Source of the DNA: Prosopocoilus inquinatus
Lineage: Eukaryota; Arthropoda; Insecta; Coleoptera; Lucanidae
NCBI GenBank assembly: GCA_036172665.1
Contig: JAYKNF010000013.1
Span: 1,736,001 to 1,800,000 of the forward strand
DNA length: 64,000 bases
Reading direction: 5' to 3'
Within the stretch, counting starts at the first letter, position 1, and every line of letters begins with the position of its first letter. Position numbers and translations under genes: made by a program. The notes under the pieces were generated by a model. The model worked only from the letters and a program-made list of their open reading frames with translations, made no database searches and had not been told where the DNA came from. Positions 12,141 to 23,705 of the stretch are shown here, piece by piece.

Positions 12141-14540
12141 TTTTTAGAAAAATTTTGTGCAAATCGTTTTTGATTGCAGCGAGAACCTCGAGCAGCCTCT
12201 GGACAGCTGTTTCAGCCCTGCTTGGGGCTTCTTCAGCAGAAACGTAGCTCGACATTCCCGCTGCAAACAAAAACGACTTGCCCAATTTATTCGCATTTGC
12301 GATGTAAGAGTGATGAACAGATAAAATAGCGACATCTTACTATCGCTTTTTGACCTAACATTGCAGTAGGGTAGACAAATTGAAGCGGGATTTGCTCCTA
12401 ATAAGTTCCCCATGCAAGGCGGCCATGCTTGCTGTCAAGGATAATGAAAATTTTAGAAAAATTTTGTGCAAATCGTTTTTGATTGCAGCGAGAACCTCGA
12501 GCAGCCTCTGGACAGCTGTTTCAGCCCTGCTTGGGGCTTCTTCAGCAGAAACGTAGCTCGACATTCCCGCTGCAAACAAAAACGACTTGCCCAATTTATT
12601 CGCATTTGCGATGTAAGAGTGATGAACAGATAAAATAGCGACATCTTACTATCGCTTTTTGACCTAACATTGCAGTAGGGTAGACAAATTGAAGCGGGAT
12701 TTGCTCCTAATAAGTTCCCCATGCAAGGCGGCCATGCTTGCTGTCAAGGATAATGAAAATTTTAGAAAAATTTTGTGCAAATCGTTTTTGATTGCAGCGA
12801 GAACCTCGAGCAGCCTCTGGACAGCTGTTTCAGCCCTGCTTGGGGCTTCTTCAGCAGAAACGTAGCTCGACATTCCCGCTGCAAACAAAAACGACTTGCC
12901 CAATTTATTCGCATTTGCGATGTAAGAGTGATGAACAGATAAAATAGCGACATCTTACTATCGCTTTTTGACCTAACATTGCAGTAGGGTAGACAAATTG
13001 AAGCGGGATTTGCTCCTAATAAGTTCCCCATGCAAGGCGGCCATGCTTGCTGTCAAGGATAATGAAAATTTTAGAAAAATTTTGTGCAAATCGTTTTTGA
13101 TTGCAGCGAGAAACTCGAGCAGCCTCTGGACAGCTGTTTCAGCCCTGCTTGGGGCTTCTTCAGCAGAAACGTAGCTCGACATTCCCGCTGCAAACAAAAA
13201 CGACTTGCCCAATTTATTCGCATTTGCGATGTAAGAGTGATGAACAGATAAAATAGCGACATCTTACTATCGCTTTTTGACCTAACATTGCAGTAGGGTA
13301 GACAAATTGAAGCGGGATTTGCTCCTAATAAGTTCCCCATGCAAGGCGGCCATGCTTGCTGTCAAGGATAATGAAAATTTTAGAAAAATTTTGTGCAAAT
13401 CGTTTTTGATTGCAGCGAGAACCTCGAGCAGCCTCTGGACAGCTGTTTCAGCCCTGCTTGGGGCTTCTTCAGCAGAAACGTAGCTCGACATTCCCGCTGC
13501 AAACAAAAACGACTTGCCCAATTTATTCGCATTTGCGATGTAAGAGTGATGAACAGATAAAATAGCGACATCTTACTATCGCTTTTTGACCTAACATTGC
13601 TATTTTATCTGTTCATCACTCTTACATCGCAAATGCGAATAAATTGGGCAAGTCGTTTTTGTTTGCAGCGGGAATGTCGAGCTACGTTTCTGCTGAAGAA
13701 GCCCCAAGCAGGGCTGAAACAGCTGTCCAGAGGCTGCTCGAGGTTCTCGCTGCAATCAAAAACGATTTGCACAAAATTTTTCTAAAATTTTCATTATCCT
13801 TGACAGCAAGCATGGCCGCCTTGCATGGGGAACTTATTAGGAGCAAATCCCGCTTCAATTTGTCTACCCTACTGCAATGTTAGGTCAAAAAGCGATAGTA
13901 AGATGTCGCTATTTTATCTGTTCATCACTCTTACATCGCAAATGCGAATAAATTGGGCAAGTCGTTTTTGTTTGCAGCGGGAATGTCGAGCTACGTTTCT
14001 GCTGAAGAAGCCCCAAGCAGGGCTGAAACAGCTGTCCAGAGGCTGCTCGAGGTTCTCGCTGCAATCAAAAACGATTTGCACAAAATTTTTCTAAAATTTT
14101 CATTATCCTTGACAGCAAGCATGACCGCCTTGCATGGGGAACTTATTAGGAGCAAATCCCGCTTCAATTTGTCTACCCTACTGCAATGTTAGGTCAAAAA
14201 GCGATAGTAAGATGTCGCTATTTTATCTGTTCATCACTCTTACATCGCAAATGCGAATAAATTGGGCAAGTCGTTTTTGTTTGCAGCGGGAATGTCGAGC
14301 TACGTTTCTGCTGAAGAAGCCCCAAGCAGGGCTGAAACAGCTGTCCAGAGGCTGCTCGAGGTTCTCGCTGCAATCAAAAACGATTTGCACAAAATTTTTC
14401 TAAAATTTTCATTATCCTTGACAGCAAGCATGGCCGCCTTGCATGGGGAACTTATTAGGAGCAAATCCCGCTTCAATTTGTCTACCCTACTGCAATGTTA
14501 GGTCAAAAAGCGATAGTAAGATGTCGCTATTTTATCTGTT
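12141..14540. repeat. Hammerhead-ribozyme satellite array A (5 minus + 3 plus units)
   Basis: Tandem 309-bp units, nearly identical to each other. Five ribozyme cores lie on the minus strand at 12188-12252, 12497-12561, 12806-12870, 13115-13179 and 13424-13488. Three lie on the plus strand at 13677-13741, 13986-14050 and 14295-14359. Orientation flips at 13592-13600 with a 2-bp microhomology (gc). The whole array is bounded by the exact 11-bp direct repeat aataaattaac at 12130-12140 and 14541-14551, inside the TIR element. The array therefore arrived in one insertion event, after the TIR element. Open frames of 60-90 codons across the units are by-products of the repeat. Confidence 0.93.
13677..13741 (+). 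ncRNA. Type I hammerhead self-cleaving ribozyme (representative satellite copy)
   Basis: Conserved core CTGAAGA is at 13693-13699. Stem II AGCCC (13700-13704) pairs with GGGCT (13711-13715) around loop CAAGCA. GAA is at 13716-13718. Stem III is the palindrome ACAG/CTGT (13719-13726), followed by C17 at 13727, giving a GTC cleavage triplet. Stem I pairs 13686-13692 with 13728-13734 and, beyond a small internal loop, TCGAGC (13677-13682) with GCTCGA (13736-13741). Pairing continues outward to about 13649 and 13770. The loopless palindromic stem III resembles that of other animal satellite hammerheads, which are thought to act as dimers. Predicted product: self-cleaved, probably circularised RNA of about 309 nt. 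Cleavage is not shown. Confidence 0.88.
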
Positions 14541-14973
14541 AATAAATTAACGATTAAAAATGAATTGCACTAAACTTAAGCACCACGGGCACTACGATTA
14601 CGATATGTAACAACAATGTACCAATGTCGAGTGTCGGCGTATGCGTCGCATATCACGTAACAGAAGTCTAGTAAATTTCTTATGTATTAAAATAGTATTA
14701 ATTAATAAATTCAATCATGTTTATAACTTATATTTTCCTACAAAATCTAATATCTTGTCAAATCTATAACTAAATTTATTATCCAAACGAACCTTTTTTA
14801 AAATGTGTCAAATTTATGTCATTAAACTGACATTCTATTCACGTGATTTATAAACGTCAAATTTTAAACAAAATATTTACGAAAAAATGACGTTTAAAAC
14901 TGGTCATTCGATGTCCTTGACCAATTTTGACCAAATAATGACGTGATAAAAACGACTGGTTGCTGCTTGGGTA

Positions 14974-15252
14974 GTGCTTTACTTAAATTTTTATTTAGAA
15001 GTTTGTATGAAACATTTAACCCCTTTTCACATTTCACTTTGATTTTTCATTTAAAATAATAAAAATTAGGTAAAACATACTTTGTTGAAAACTAAAGTAT
15101 TTGTTATTAATTCCATGTGTTAAACATACTTTAAGCAAATTATTTTAAATATCTTAATGTTTCTTAATCAAAAAGGAATATGAAAAGGGATTAAATGTTT
15201 CATACTAACTTTTCTAATTTACATTTCTAATTAAAAATTTAAGTAATGCCCT
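14974..15252. repeat. MITE with ~60-bp terminal inverted repeats
   Basis: The left arm (14974-15035) reads gtgctttacttaaattttta and continues to gaaacatttaacccctttt. The right arm (about 15172-15252) is its diverged reverse complement, ending taagtaatgccc. It lies directly next to the TIR element ending at 14971. Non-coding. From 15253 to 16477 I see no supportable gene; a short minus-strand reading at 15293-15360 starting MNRGRGHYTAEIQ might be a remnant of a transposase start. Confidence 0.6.
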
Positions 15253-16477
15253 ATCTTGTCCCATGAAAATTATAAAGATAAATTAATACTTACACTTTTT
15301 TGTATATTTTTGGCAATTCGCTGAATTTCTGCTGTATAGTGTCCACGTCCGCGATTCATTTTCAAAGAATATTTCTGTTAACATTAATGCGCACTCCAAA
15401 GGCTCACTCACTAATAAACGAATATAAACCAACAAGGCCTAAAATGTAATATAGTCCAATTCATTTTAAATTTCTTGTTAATACTTTGGGGAATTCTTCA
15501 ATATTTCTCAGGTGTGAAATGATTTTCCTAGAACATTTTGTTGTAGGATTTATGGAAAAGAAATTAAGAAAATTTAATACTTCACATCGAAACACCTCAA
15601 AGATTAAATATTCTTAGAAAGAGGAGTTTTCATTTATTTACTATTGGTTCATATTTATTTGTTTTTTAATGTTGCAATATGCATGTTTAAACGATCAAAC
15701 GTAAATCATTATTATTACATAAATTTTTTGTAACGAAAATATACTACCCCAAGTAAATATACCGTCATTGACCGTACTTTGTTGCAGGAAGAAAATAAAT
15801 AATCTCACACAGATGAGCAGCAATTACGAGCTTTAAATTCGCATTTGCTGTAAGGTCGAAAATATTTTAAGGGTATTTCAATAAGGTTCATTTTTGGTGA
15901 GGTTTATTGCGATCTGAAAGGATACTTTTCGCAGGCATTGTGCAGTCATGGACTTTAAAGAACTTTAAAGACGCTCAGGTCTTTACAACCCCTGTCCACT
16001 ACTTTACCGCTCCACTATATTAATCCGACCGACCTAAAATTATTTACGACGGGTACTCTTGCAGCCTTTCCAACAATTATCTACACGTGTTTATATGTAT
16101 TCATGCTTCAATATAATACTGCTTTACACGCCGTGTCCGCAGATCTGGTTTACCTTAGGAAAAACGTTTTATTTTTCATTTTTCTGCTTGTCCTAAAACG
16201 TAATAAATATTACGAAAATAATAAATTCCCATTAATAACTGAAAAAGTTAGGATATTTATCTTTTTACTTTAATAAAATGTCAACCATGTCAGCTAGGAA
16301 TTGGCGGTATTATGAATTTGATACCTTACCACGTTTTCATTCACAATATTTTTGTTTTATGAAAATGTTTGCAGGTTCTTAAAATTTTAAAATTGAAGTT
16401 AAAAAATGAAAACCTGTTTTTAAGAAAGTTTATTTTAAATTATTTTATTCTACGTAACTATTACCCCTTTTACATTT

Positions 16478-16730
16478 ACAGTAATTGAAGAGTAACTTCT
16501 AACTGGTCTAAGTGCCAATTTTGTGTTAAATTGCTTTTTTTTTGTTAAAACTGTTCCAAATTTTGTTTTTAGTTTTTGGAACTGAAATATTAAGGTGTAA
16601 TTTGCTTGTGCCTTTATATATGATTTGATTTCGTTACTATTGCTATTAAACAGGTTTCAGACTCTATTTCGCTTAAATCAAATTAGCACTTAGACCATTT
16701 GGAAGTTACATTCTTCGACTGATATTACTT
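16478..16730. repeat. Short inverted-repeat element
   Basis: The left arm (about 16478-16530) contains agtaacttctaactggtcta followed by agtgccaatttt. The right arm (about 16670-16730) is a diverged reverse complement containing aattagcacttagaccattt. Non-coding and MITE-like. The target duplication is unclear. Confidence 0.55.
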
Positions 16731-16782
16731 GACTTAAACAGTTTACGTGAATTTACGCAATTTTTGAACATTGTTATAAGTG

Positions 16783-19565
16783 ATGAACAGATAAAATAGC
16801 GACATCTTACTATCGCTTTTTGACCTGACATTGCAGTAGGGTAGACAAATTGAAGCGGGATTTGCTCCTAATAAGTTCCCCATGCAAGGCGGCCATGCTT
16901 GCTGTCAAGGATAATGAAAATTTTAGAAAAATTTTGTGCAAATCGTTTTTGATTGCAGCGAGAACCTCGAGCAGCCTCTGGACAGCTGTTTCAGCCCTGC
17001 TTGGGGCTTCTTCAGCAGAGACGTAGCTCGACATTCCCGCTGCAAACAAAAACGACTTGCCCAATTTATTCGCATTTGCGATGTAAGAGTGATGAACAGA
17101 TAAAATAGCGACATCTTACTATCGCTTTTTGACCTGACATTGCAGTAGGGTAGACAAATTGAAGCGGGATTTGCTCCTAATAAGTTCCCCATGCAAGGCG
17201 GCCATGCTTGCTGTCAAGGATAATGAAAATTTTAGAAAAATTTTGTGCAAATCGTTTTTGATTGCAGCGAGAACCTCGAGCAGCCTCTGGACAGCTGTTT
17301 CAGCCCTGCTTGGGGCTTCTTCAGCAGAGACGTAGCTCGACATTCCCGCTGCAAACAAAAACGACTTGCCCAATTTATTCGCATTTGCGATGTAAGAGTG
17401 ATGAACAGATAAAATAGCGACATCTTACTATCGCTTTTTGACCTGACATTGCAGTAGAGTAGACAAATTGAAGCGGAATTTGCTCCTAATAAGTTCCCCA
17501 TGCAAGGCGGCCATGCTCGCTGCAATCAAAAACGATTTGCACAAAATTTTTCTAAAATTTTCATTATCCTTGACAGCAAGCATGGCCGCCTTGCATGGGG
17601 AACTTATTAGGAGCAAATCCCGCTTCAATTTGTCTACCCTACTGCAATGTCAGGTCAAAAAGCGATAGTAAGATGTCGCTATTTTATCTGTTCATCACTC
17701 TTACATCGCAAATGCGAATAAATTGGGCAAGTCGTTTTTGTTTGCAGCGGGAATGTCGAGCTACGTCTCTGCTGAAGAAGCCCCAAGCAGGGCTGAAACA
17801 GCTGTCCAGAGGCTGCTCGAGGTTCTCGCTGCAATCAAAAACGATTTGCACAAAATTTTTCTAAAATTTTCATTATCCTTGACAGCAAGCATGGCCGCCT
17901 TGCATGGGGAACTTATTAGGAGCAAATCCCGCTTCAATTTGTCTACCCTACTGCAATGTCAGGTCAAAAAGCGATAGTAAGATGTCGCTATTTTATCTGT
18001 TCATCACTCTTATCGTGATCGTAATCGTTTTTGATTGCAGCGAGAACCTCGAGCAGCCTCTGGACAGCTGTTTCAGCCCTGCTTGGGGCTTCTTCAGCAG
18101 AGACGTAGCTCGACATTCCCGCTGCAAACAAAAACGACTTGCCCAATTTATTCGCATTTGCGATGTAAGAGTGATGAACAGATAAAATAGCGACATCTTA
18201 CTATCGCTTTTTGACCTGACATTGCAGTAGGGTAGACAAATTGAAGCGGGATTTGCTCCTAATAAGTTCCCCATGCAAGGCGGCCATGCTCGCTGCAATC
18301 AAAAACGATTTGCACAAAATTTTTCTAAAATTTTCATTATCCTTGACAGCAAGCATGGCCGCCTTGCATGGGGAACTTATTAGGAGCAAATCCCGCTTCA
18401 ATTTGTCTACCCTACTGCAATGTCAGGTCAAAAAGCGATAGTAAGATGTCGCTATTTTATCTGTTCATCACTCTTACATCGCAAATGCGAATAAATTGGG
18501 CAAGTCGTTTTTGTTTGCAGCGGGAATGTCGAGCTACGTCTCTGCTGAAGAAGCCCCAAGCAGTGCTGAAACAGCTGTCCAGAGGCTGCTCGAGGTTCTC
18601 GCTGCAATCAAAAACGATTTGCACAAAATTTTTCTAAAATTTTCATTATCCTTGACAGCAAGCATGACCGCCTTGCATGGGGAACTTATTAGGAGCAAAT
18701 CCCGCTTCAATTTGTCTACCCTACTGCAATGTCAGGTCAAAAAGCGATAGTAAGATGTCGCTATTTTATCTGTTCATCACTCTTACATCGCAAATGCGAA
18801 TAAATTGGGCAAGTCGTTTTTGTTTGCAGCGGGAATGTCGAGCTACGTCTCTGCTGAAGAAGCCCCAAGCAGGGCTGAAACAGCTGTCCAGAGGCTGCTC
18901 GAGGTTCTCGCTGCAATCAAAAACGATTTGCACAAAATTTTTCTAAAATTTTCATTATCCTTGACAGCAAGCATGGCCGCCTTGCATGGGGAACTTATTA
19001 GGAGCAAATCCCGCTTCAATTTGTCTACCCTACTGCAATGTCAGGTGAAAAAGCGATAGTAAGATGTCGCTATTTTATCTGTTCATCACTCTTACATCGC
19101 AAATGCGAATAAATTGGGCAAGTCGTTTTTGTTTGCAGCGGGAATGTCGAGCTACGTCTCTGCTGAAGAAGCCCCAAGCAGGGCTGAAACAGCTGTCCAG
19201 AGGCTGCTCGAGGTTCTCGCTGCAATCAAAAACGATTTGCACAAAATTTTTCTAAAATTTTCATTATCCTTGACAGCAAGCATGGCCGCCTTGCATGGGG
19301 AACTTATTAGGAGCAAATCCCGCTTCAATTTGTCTACCCTACTGCAATGTCAGGTCAAAAAGCGATAGTAAGATGTCGCTATTTTATCTGTTCATCACTC
19401 TTACATCGCAAATGCGAATAAATTGGGCAAGTCGTTTTTGTTTGCAGCGGGAATGTCGAGCTACGTCTCTGCTGAAGAAGCCCCAAGCAGGGCTGAAACA
19501 GCTGTCCAGAGGCTGCTCGAGGTTCTCGCTGCAATCAAAAACGATTTGCACAAAATTTTTCTAAA
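16783..19565. repeat. Hammerhead-ribozyme satellite array C (8 cores, three orientation switches)
   Basis: Units of 309 bp, with stem I CTCTG instead of TTCTG; both pair with CAGAG. Cores on the minus strand: 16967-17031, 17276-17340 and 18049-18113. On the plus strand: 17756-17820, 18529-18593 (stem II mismatch GTGCT), 18838-18902, 19147-19211 and 19456-19520. Orientation switches lie near 17518, 18010 and 18293. The array is flanked by the 13-bp repeat attgttataagtg at 16770-16782 and 19566-19578; a few bases of this may belong to the satellite itself. Relative to array A the whole insertion is reversed, and its ends fall within a few bases of the same unit positions. Confidence 0.9.
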
Positions 19566-19839
19566 ATTGTTATAAGTGTAAATATGATTTTATTTCATTG
19601 TTATTAATGGAAATTTAATATTTTCTATAGCGGTTTTGGAATTTTTTAGACTTTTTATAAAGAATGATTTTTTTTCGAAAAATGAAAAATTAGAGGGTCT
19701 TCCTATAGTGAACTATATCCGTGGACACATTGTATATTGGACTCTATATTATACAAATTTCGCAAAAGTGTAGTAATTTTTTAAGTTTTCTGATTAGATA
19801 TAACAACCTTTAGAATCTTAATTTTACTATAATTTTATA

Positions 19840-19889
19840 AACAGATAAAATAGCGACATCTTACTATCGCTTTTTGACCTGACATTGCA
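19840..19889 (-). repeat. 50-bp satellite fragment
   Basis: The fragment starts aacagataaaatagcgacat and ends gacctgacattgca, the reverse complement of the last 50 bp of the satellite unit. Its ribozyme-sense 3' end is exactly the ctgtt terminus used by array A and the 42159-52711 insertion. The 5-bp repeat ttata flanks it (19835-19839 and 19890-19894). It is best read as a short, 5'-truncated copy. From 19890 to 20464 there is nothing else. Confidence 0.75.
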
Positions 19890-20464
19890 TTATACAACTA
19901 TAAAATTGTGAATAGCTTAAACATTGAGAAAAATGTACGAACGCTTTACTCGGATTCGTGTTAAAAAACGACTCAGTGTACTGACCTGCAAAATTTACAG
20001 TACGAGAATGCTTTTTTTTCAGCGATACACATAAGAAAAATTATTCTAAACGGTTATTTTCGCAGTAGTACGCTGTGTCGGTTTTTAAACGAAAGTGTCC
20101 CTTAATATTTTTCTCAGTGTATTAATTTTATAAATTACCTGAAAGTGTAAAGAATGATATCTCGAAACAACTTATATTTTTTTTAAGTACGACAAACTTT
20201 CATACGCTTTTTAAGGAAAATTGTGTATTAATATGCGATACAAAATATATAGGTATTTTTTTATTTACAAAAAAAAAAACATTTTCCGAGAAAAAAATTA
20301 TTTTTCTACTGGAAACCGATTTACAATTTTAAACTGAAATTGGGGACTAGTTAAATAAACAATAAACATTTTCTATGTACTATACAAATATATATTATAT
20401 AGACTACATACATTAAAAGTTATTCAAATTATATACATAACTTTAACAACTAAACTAAATGTGT

Positions 20465-20605
20465 TTAAAATCGTGTGTAATAACCATTTGCCTCTATGCA
20501 GTCCTGCAAACGACTACGCATACTGTCAATTAATTTTTCACATAGATTCACATTTTGTAAAAATTTGTAAATTTGTAAATTGTTCCATACTCTATGTGTA
20601 TGGCG
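20465..20605 (-). pseudogene. C-terminal remnant of a Tc1-like transposase
   Basis: The minus strand reads NLCEKLIDSMRSRLQDCIEA, then NGYYTRF and a stop at 20465-20467. It is homologous to the tail of the Tc1-like copy at 10083-10985. The rest of the gene is absent; a fold-back element begins 8 bp upstream of the visible part. Confidence 0.6.
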
Positions 20606-20612
20606 TTGAAGT

Positions 20613-23287
20613 AGTGATGCGACGAATCGCTGTTTTTAAGAATCGAGTCGACTCGAATACTTTTATAAAAGAATCGAGTCTTGATTCGAGTCAAGAGAGT
20701 CGAGTCCAGATCAAAAGACTCGAGTACTTGACTGAAAATTGCCGTTTGAAAGAATCGAGTAGACTCGAGTCAATTGACTCGAGTTCAGATAAAAGTACTC
20801 GAGTACTCGAATTGAACTCGGGACTCGCCGTTTTAAAGAATGTAATAAACTTGACCGATGAGAAGTTAGCAATAAAATTCCAGCAATAAAATTATGAAAT
20901 TTCAAAACGCTGCCACCGCTAAAATAACGATGGCAGATCAATAATATTTAATCTATTACAAAGAGTATAATGTGTAGATTCCCTTCATATGGAGAAACTG
21001 AAAAAATATTTGATATTAAGTTAACTATGACTATTTAAACCAGCATAAGTCATTATTCATATATCGCACCAAAACAATTGCTTTCACTGAAAATTTTCAC
21101 GTAGTCATAAAGTAAACATACACATCTATTTAATAATGCCTTCAGAAAGTTTTAGCCGGTTGGCTAGAAGTAATTAGAAATTAATTAAAAGTGGCGCTCG
21201 GACCAATGAAACAGTACCAATTTTAAATGTTCATAACTTTTCTCAGAGAACTTGCATAAAAATTCTGTTTGCAGAATGTTAAAGCACGGATCGAAATCTA
21301 TCGTTTAAACTACCCTCTTTTTTGTTCTAGCTGTTAACGTTTTGTCTGTTAATTACAATTAGCTCCTGTTACGTATTAAAAACTCTTGTTAATGCAAAGG
21401 TCTACTAAAATAAATACACATTTTTTTAAACTTAAATATCGTAAAAAAATGAAAATGCAAATAAACAAAACAACATAAACATGTACCTATATTTTGAATT
21501 AGGAATTAAGTATTTTTTTAATCCAAGAAAACATGTGGAGTAAAGTTAGCATACATATATGGAATAGACCGGGCTAATATGAAATTTATGTTTAGTATTT
21601 TTGAAATAAGAAGCGCCATCTGTTCAACGACTCTGGCATTAACATGAGTTTCGGTGTTATAGGTCATTACTACAGAGGTTCTTAGCTGGTAAGACTGCAT
21701 AACTTTACAGTACATGATTTTGTTAATTTATCGTTTTGGAAGTTTTCGCGCGGTACGAGAAAAATGTATTTTGGCGTATTTTTTAAAATTACACCAAAGT
21801 TAGTTTGTTATAGTGTAGATTAGTACAACAGTTGATATTTTACTTTATTAACTTAAAGTATTGCACATTTTCTCTTATTTCATGTCACCCCAACTGATTA
21901 TTCCATATTATCCGCCATTTTAAATAATATCATGAAAATGCAGTTTTTTTAATTTGTTTCAGAATTTTCCCCAAAAATATGTATTTCTTAAATTTATTAT
22001 ATACAACCGCTGGAAAACAACATAAAGTATTTTTAATTAAAATATCTGAGTATTTAGTATCTTAGTTCAGAATTTATGACGGCCCAAAGAATGGGTATTC
22101 CATATATGCCGACTTTACAGTTCAAAGCAAAAGAAGTAGACAAATTACAGTTTCCTATAATTATTCTTTCTGAAAATGGTAGTGATTAAAGACGACTTCA
22201 TAAATAACTTGAAACAAATTTAAAATCTTTCAAAATTAACAAGTTTAAAACTGTGGTAAAATCTGTGAATTCGGCTTTACTCTATAGCATTTTGAGGAAG
22301 AATAATTACAGGAAACAGTAATTTGTCTACTTTTTTGTTTTCAAGTGTATATTGAACGTTCCGTTTAAAATAACAAAGTTCATTCTATATTTTACTTGAT
22401 TTCCGATCGTCACGTGTTTTCTTTATTAATGTATTCTGGCGGTTCAGATAAATTTAAATTTTTGTAACTATGTAATATTATTTGATATGTCTCATAATTA
22501 AGTGTGCAGGCTCTGTGTAAAATGAAAAGAAAAACTTGTTTATTATATAATTGCATGTTTAGTTGAATTAAAATTATTTTCTTTAAAAGAAAACAAATAT
22601 AGAATATAGAGCCACAAATTATTCATTAAATGAGTATGAGTCTTCAGTTTTTATTTAACAATATTTAACAGCCTTTTCAGTTACAAAAAACTGTACTCCC
22701 TTTGAAATTTTAGAACTTATTCATTTTTTATGTAATCTTTTTCATAAAATATAAAAAAAAACAATGACCGCCGCCCAGCCGCCCCGATATCAAGCGTCTG
22801 ACTGTCACAGTAAGTTATTGCGGCAGTCGACTGTTTTAGCAAAACCATAGTATTTTTAAAACGAATGAAACTTGTCAAACGTTAACGCTTATTGCCTACA
22901 CGCATAATCTCAATTCTAAACTCGGTACTCATTCACTCGTTACCAACTGACGAGGAGGGTCTATAAAGAGAATCCAATAAAATCCAGTCTGACATCGAGT
23001 CTACTCGACTCGTTATTTAGTTCTAAAGCCGGTACTCGAATTACTTGAATCGAACTCGAGTTGACTCGAGTTTCGCTGACTCGGTGTCTCTGCAATAGTT
23101 ACTCGAGTAGGATGAATACCTTTGGGACTCGAGTTTACAAATTCTATAGTCGATACTCGAGTACTTGTATCGTACTCGAGTCGACTCAGTACCGCTGACT
23201 CGGGTTCACAGATTAGTTATTCGAGTACAATGAGTACCTTTGAGAATCGAGTCTGATAGCGAGTCTACTCGACTTGTCGCATCACTA
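20613..23287. mobile_element. hAT-like non-autonomous element with ACTCGAGT-rich terminal repeats
   Basis: The ends read TAGTGATGCGACGAATCG at the left and CGACTTGTCGCATCACTA at the right. About 210 bp inside the left end and 300 bp inside the right end are packed with degenerate ACTCGAGT, GACTCGAG and gagtcgactcga units in opposite orientation. The ~2-kb interior is AT-rich and has no convincing gene. The TAGTG termini suggest the hAT superfamily, but I could not find a clean 8-bp target duplication. The element lies beside the Tc1-like tail at 20465-20605. Confidence 0.6.
22126..22336. repeat. Small MITE nested in the hAT-like element
   Basis: agtagacaaattacagtttc at the left is mirrored by a reverse complement ending acagtaatttgtctactttt at the right. 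Arms of about 60 bp flank an AT-rich centre. Imperfect similarity extends a further ~15 bp on each side. Confidence 0.6.
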
Positions 23288-23579
23288 GAGTTCGGAGTAC
23301 AAGAGCGCGGCATAGGCAGTGACAGTTGTTACCCCCCAGTTTTAGCATTAGTAGCAGGTTAGAAGTTAGGTTTCTTACACATTTGTTGAATATCCTTTGC
23401 TGTGGTTTTAATTGTTTTGTTTTCGAATTAGTGTTCTCCTCACAGTAAATTGTTTATTCCTACTTGTCAAAGGTGAGAAATTATTTTCAATTATTTCCTC
23501 ACGATTCTAAAAATATTGCTTTCTGAAATTTACAGTTGTGAGTCTCGCACTGTTTATTTAATGGCAACAATATATTATC

Positions 23580-23705
23580 ATGGACAAAAAGAAAACGATC
23601 GGCAAACAGGGAAAAATAATTCACAGCCAGGCACGTGAAAACACAGCTAATGTGCTGGAATTCATGAAAGACGAAGCAGAATATTGTATAACAATTGAAT
23701 TCCAA
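23580..23705 (+). pseudogene. N-terminal fragment of an insect DDE transposase (tentative)
   Basis: From an ATG at 23580 the reading is MDKKKTIGKQGKIIHSQARE followed by NTANVLEFMKDEAEY. This resembles the N-terminus of insect transposase-like proteins of the type K-QG-I--V--F---EAE. It stops where the gypsy fragment begins. About 290 bp upstream (23288-23579) could be its leader, but no TIR was identified. Confidence 0.35.

Larger units (their letters stand above)
11583..14971. mobile_element. TIR element (CCCAAGCAGCAA ends) hosting a satellite array
   Basis: The left end reads TA-CCCAAGCAGCAA and the right end TTGCTGCTTGGG-TA, so the dinucleotide TA flanks both ends (11581-11582 and 14972-14973). 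Inside the ends, both sides carry diverged tcacgtca and tggtcat units in inverse orientation. Without the inserted array (12141-14540) the element would be about 990 bp and non-coding. A TA target and short TIR suggest a Tc1/mariner-type MITE. Confidence 0.75.

Noticed and set aside
12144..14501. Repeated 79-89-codon open frames across the satellite units
   Set aside because: They recur on both strands and in two frames of the same repeat, end at the unit boundary and match no domain. The RNA structure explains the conservation better.
12141..14540. CRISPR array
   Set aside because: Units are long, contiguous, fully conserved and in both orientations, with no spacers, and the genome is eukaryotic.
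20461..20889. 142-codon plus-strand open frame
   Set aside because: It runs antisense through a Tc1-like tail and then through the ACTCGAGT repeats. The apparent Ser/Arg/Leu-rich protein is a translation of the repeat.
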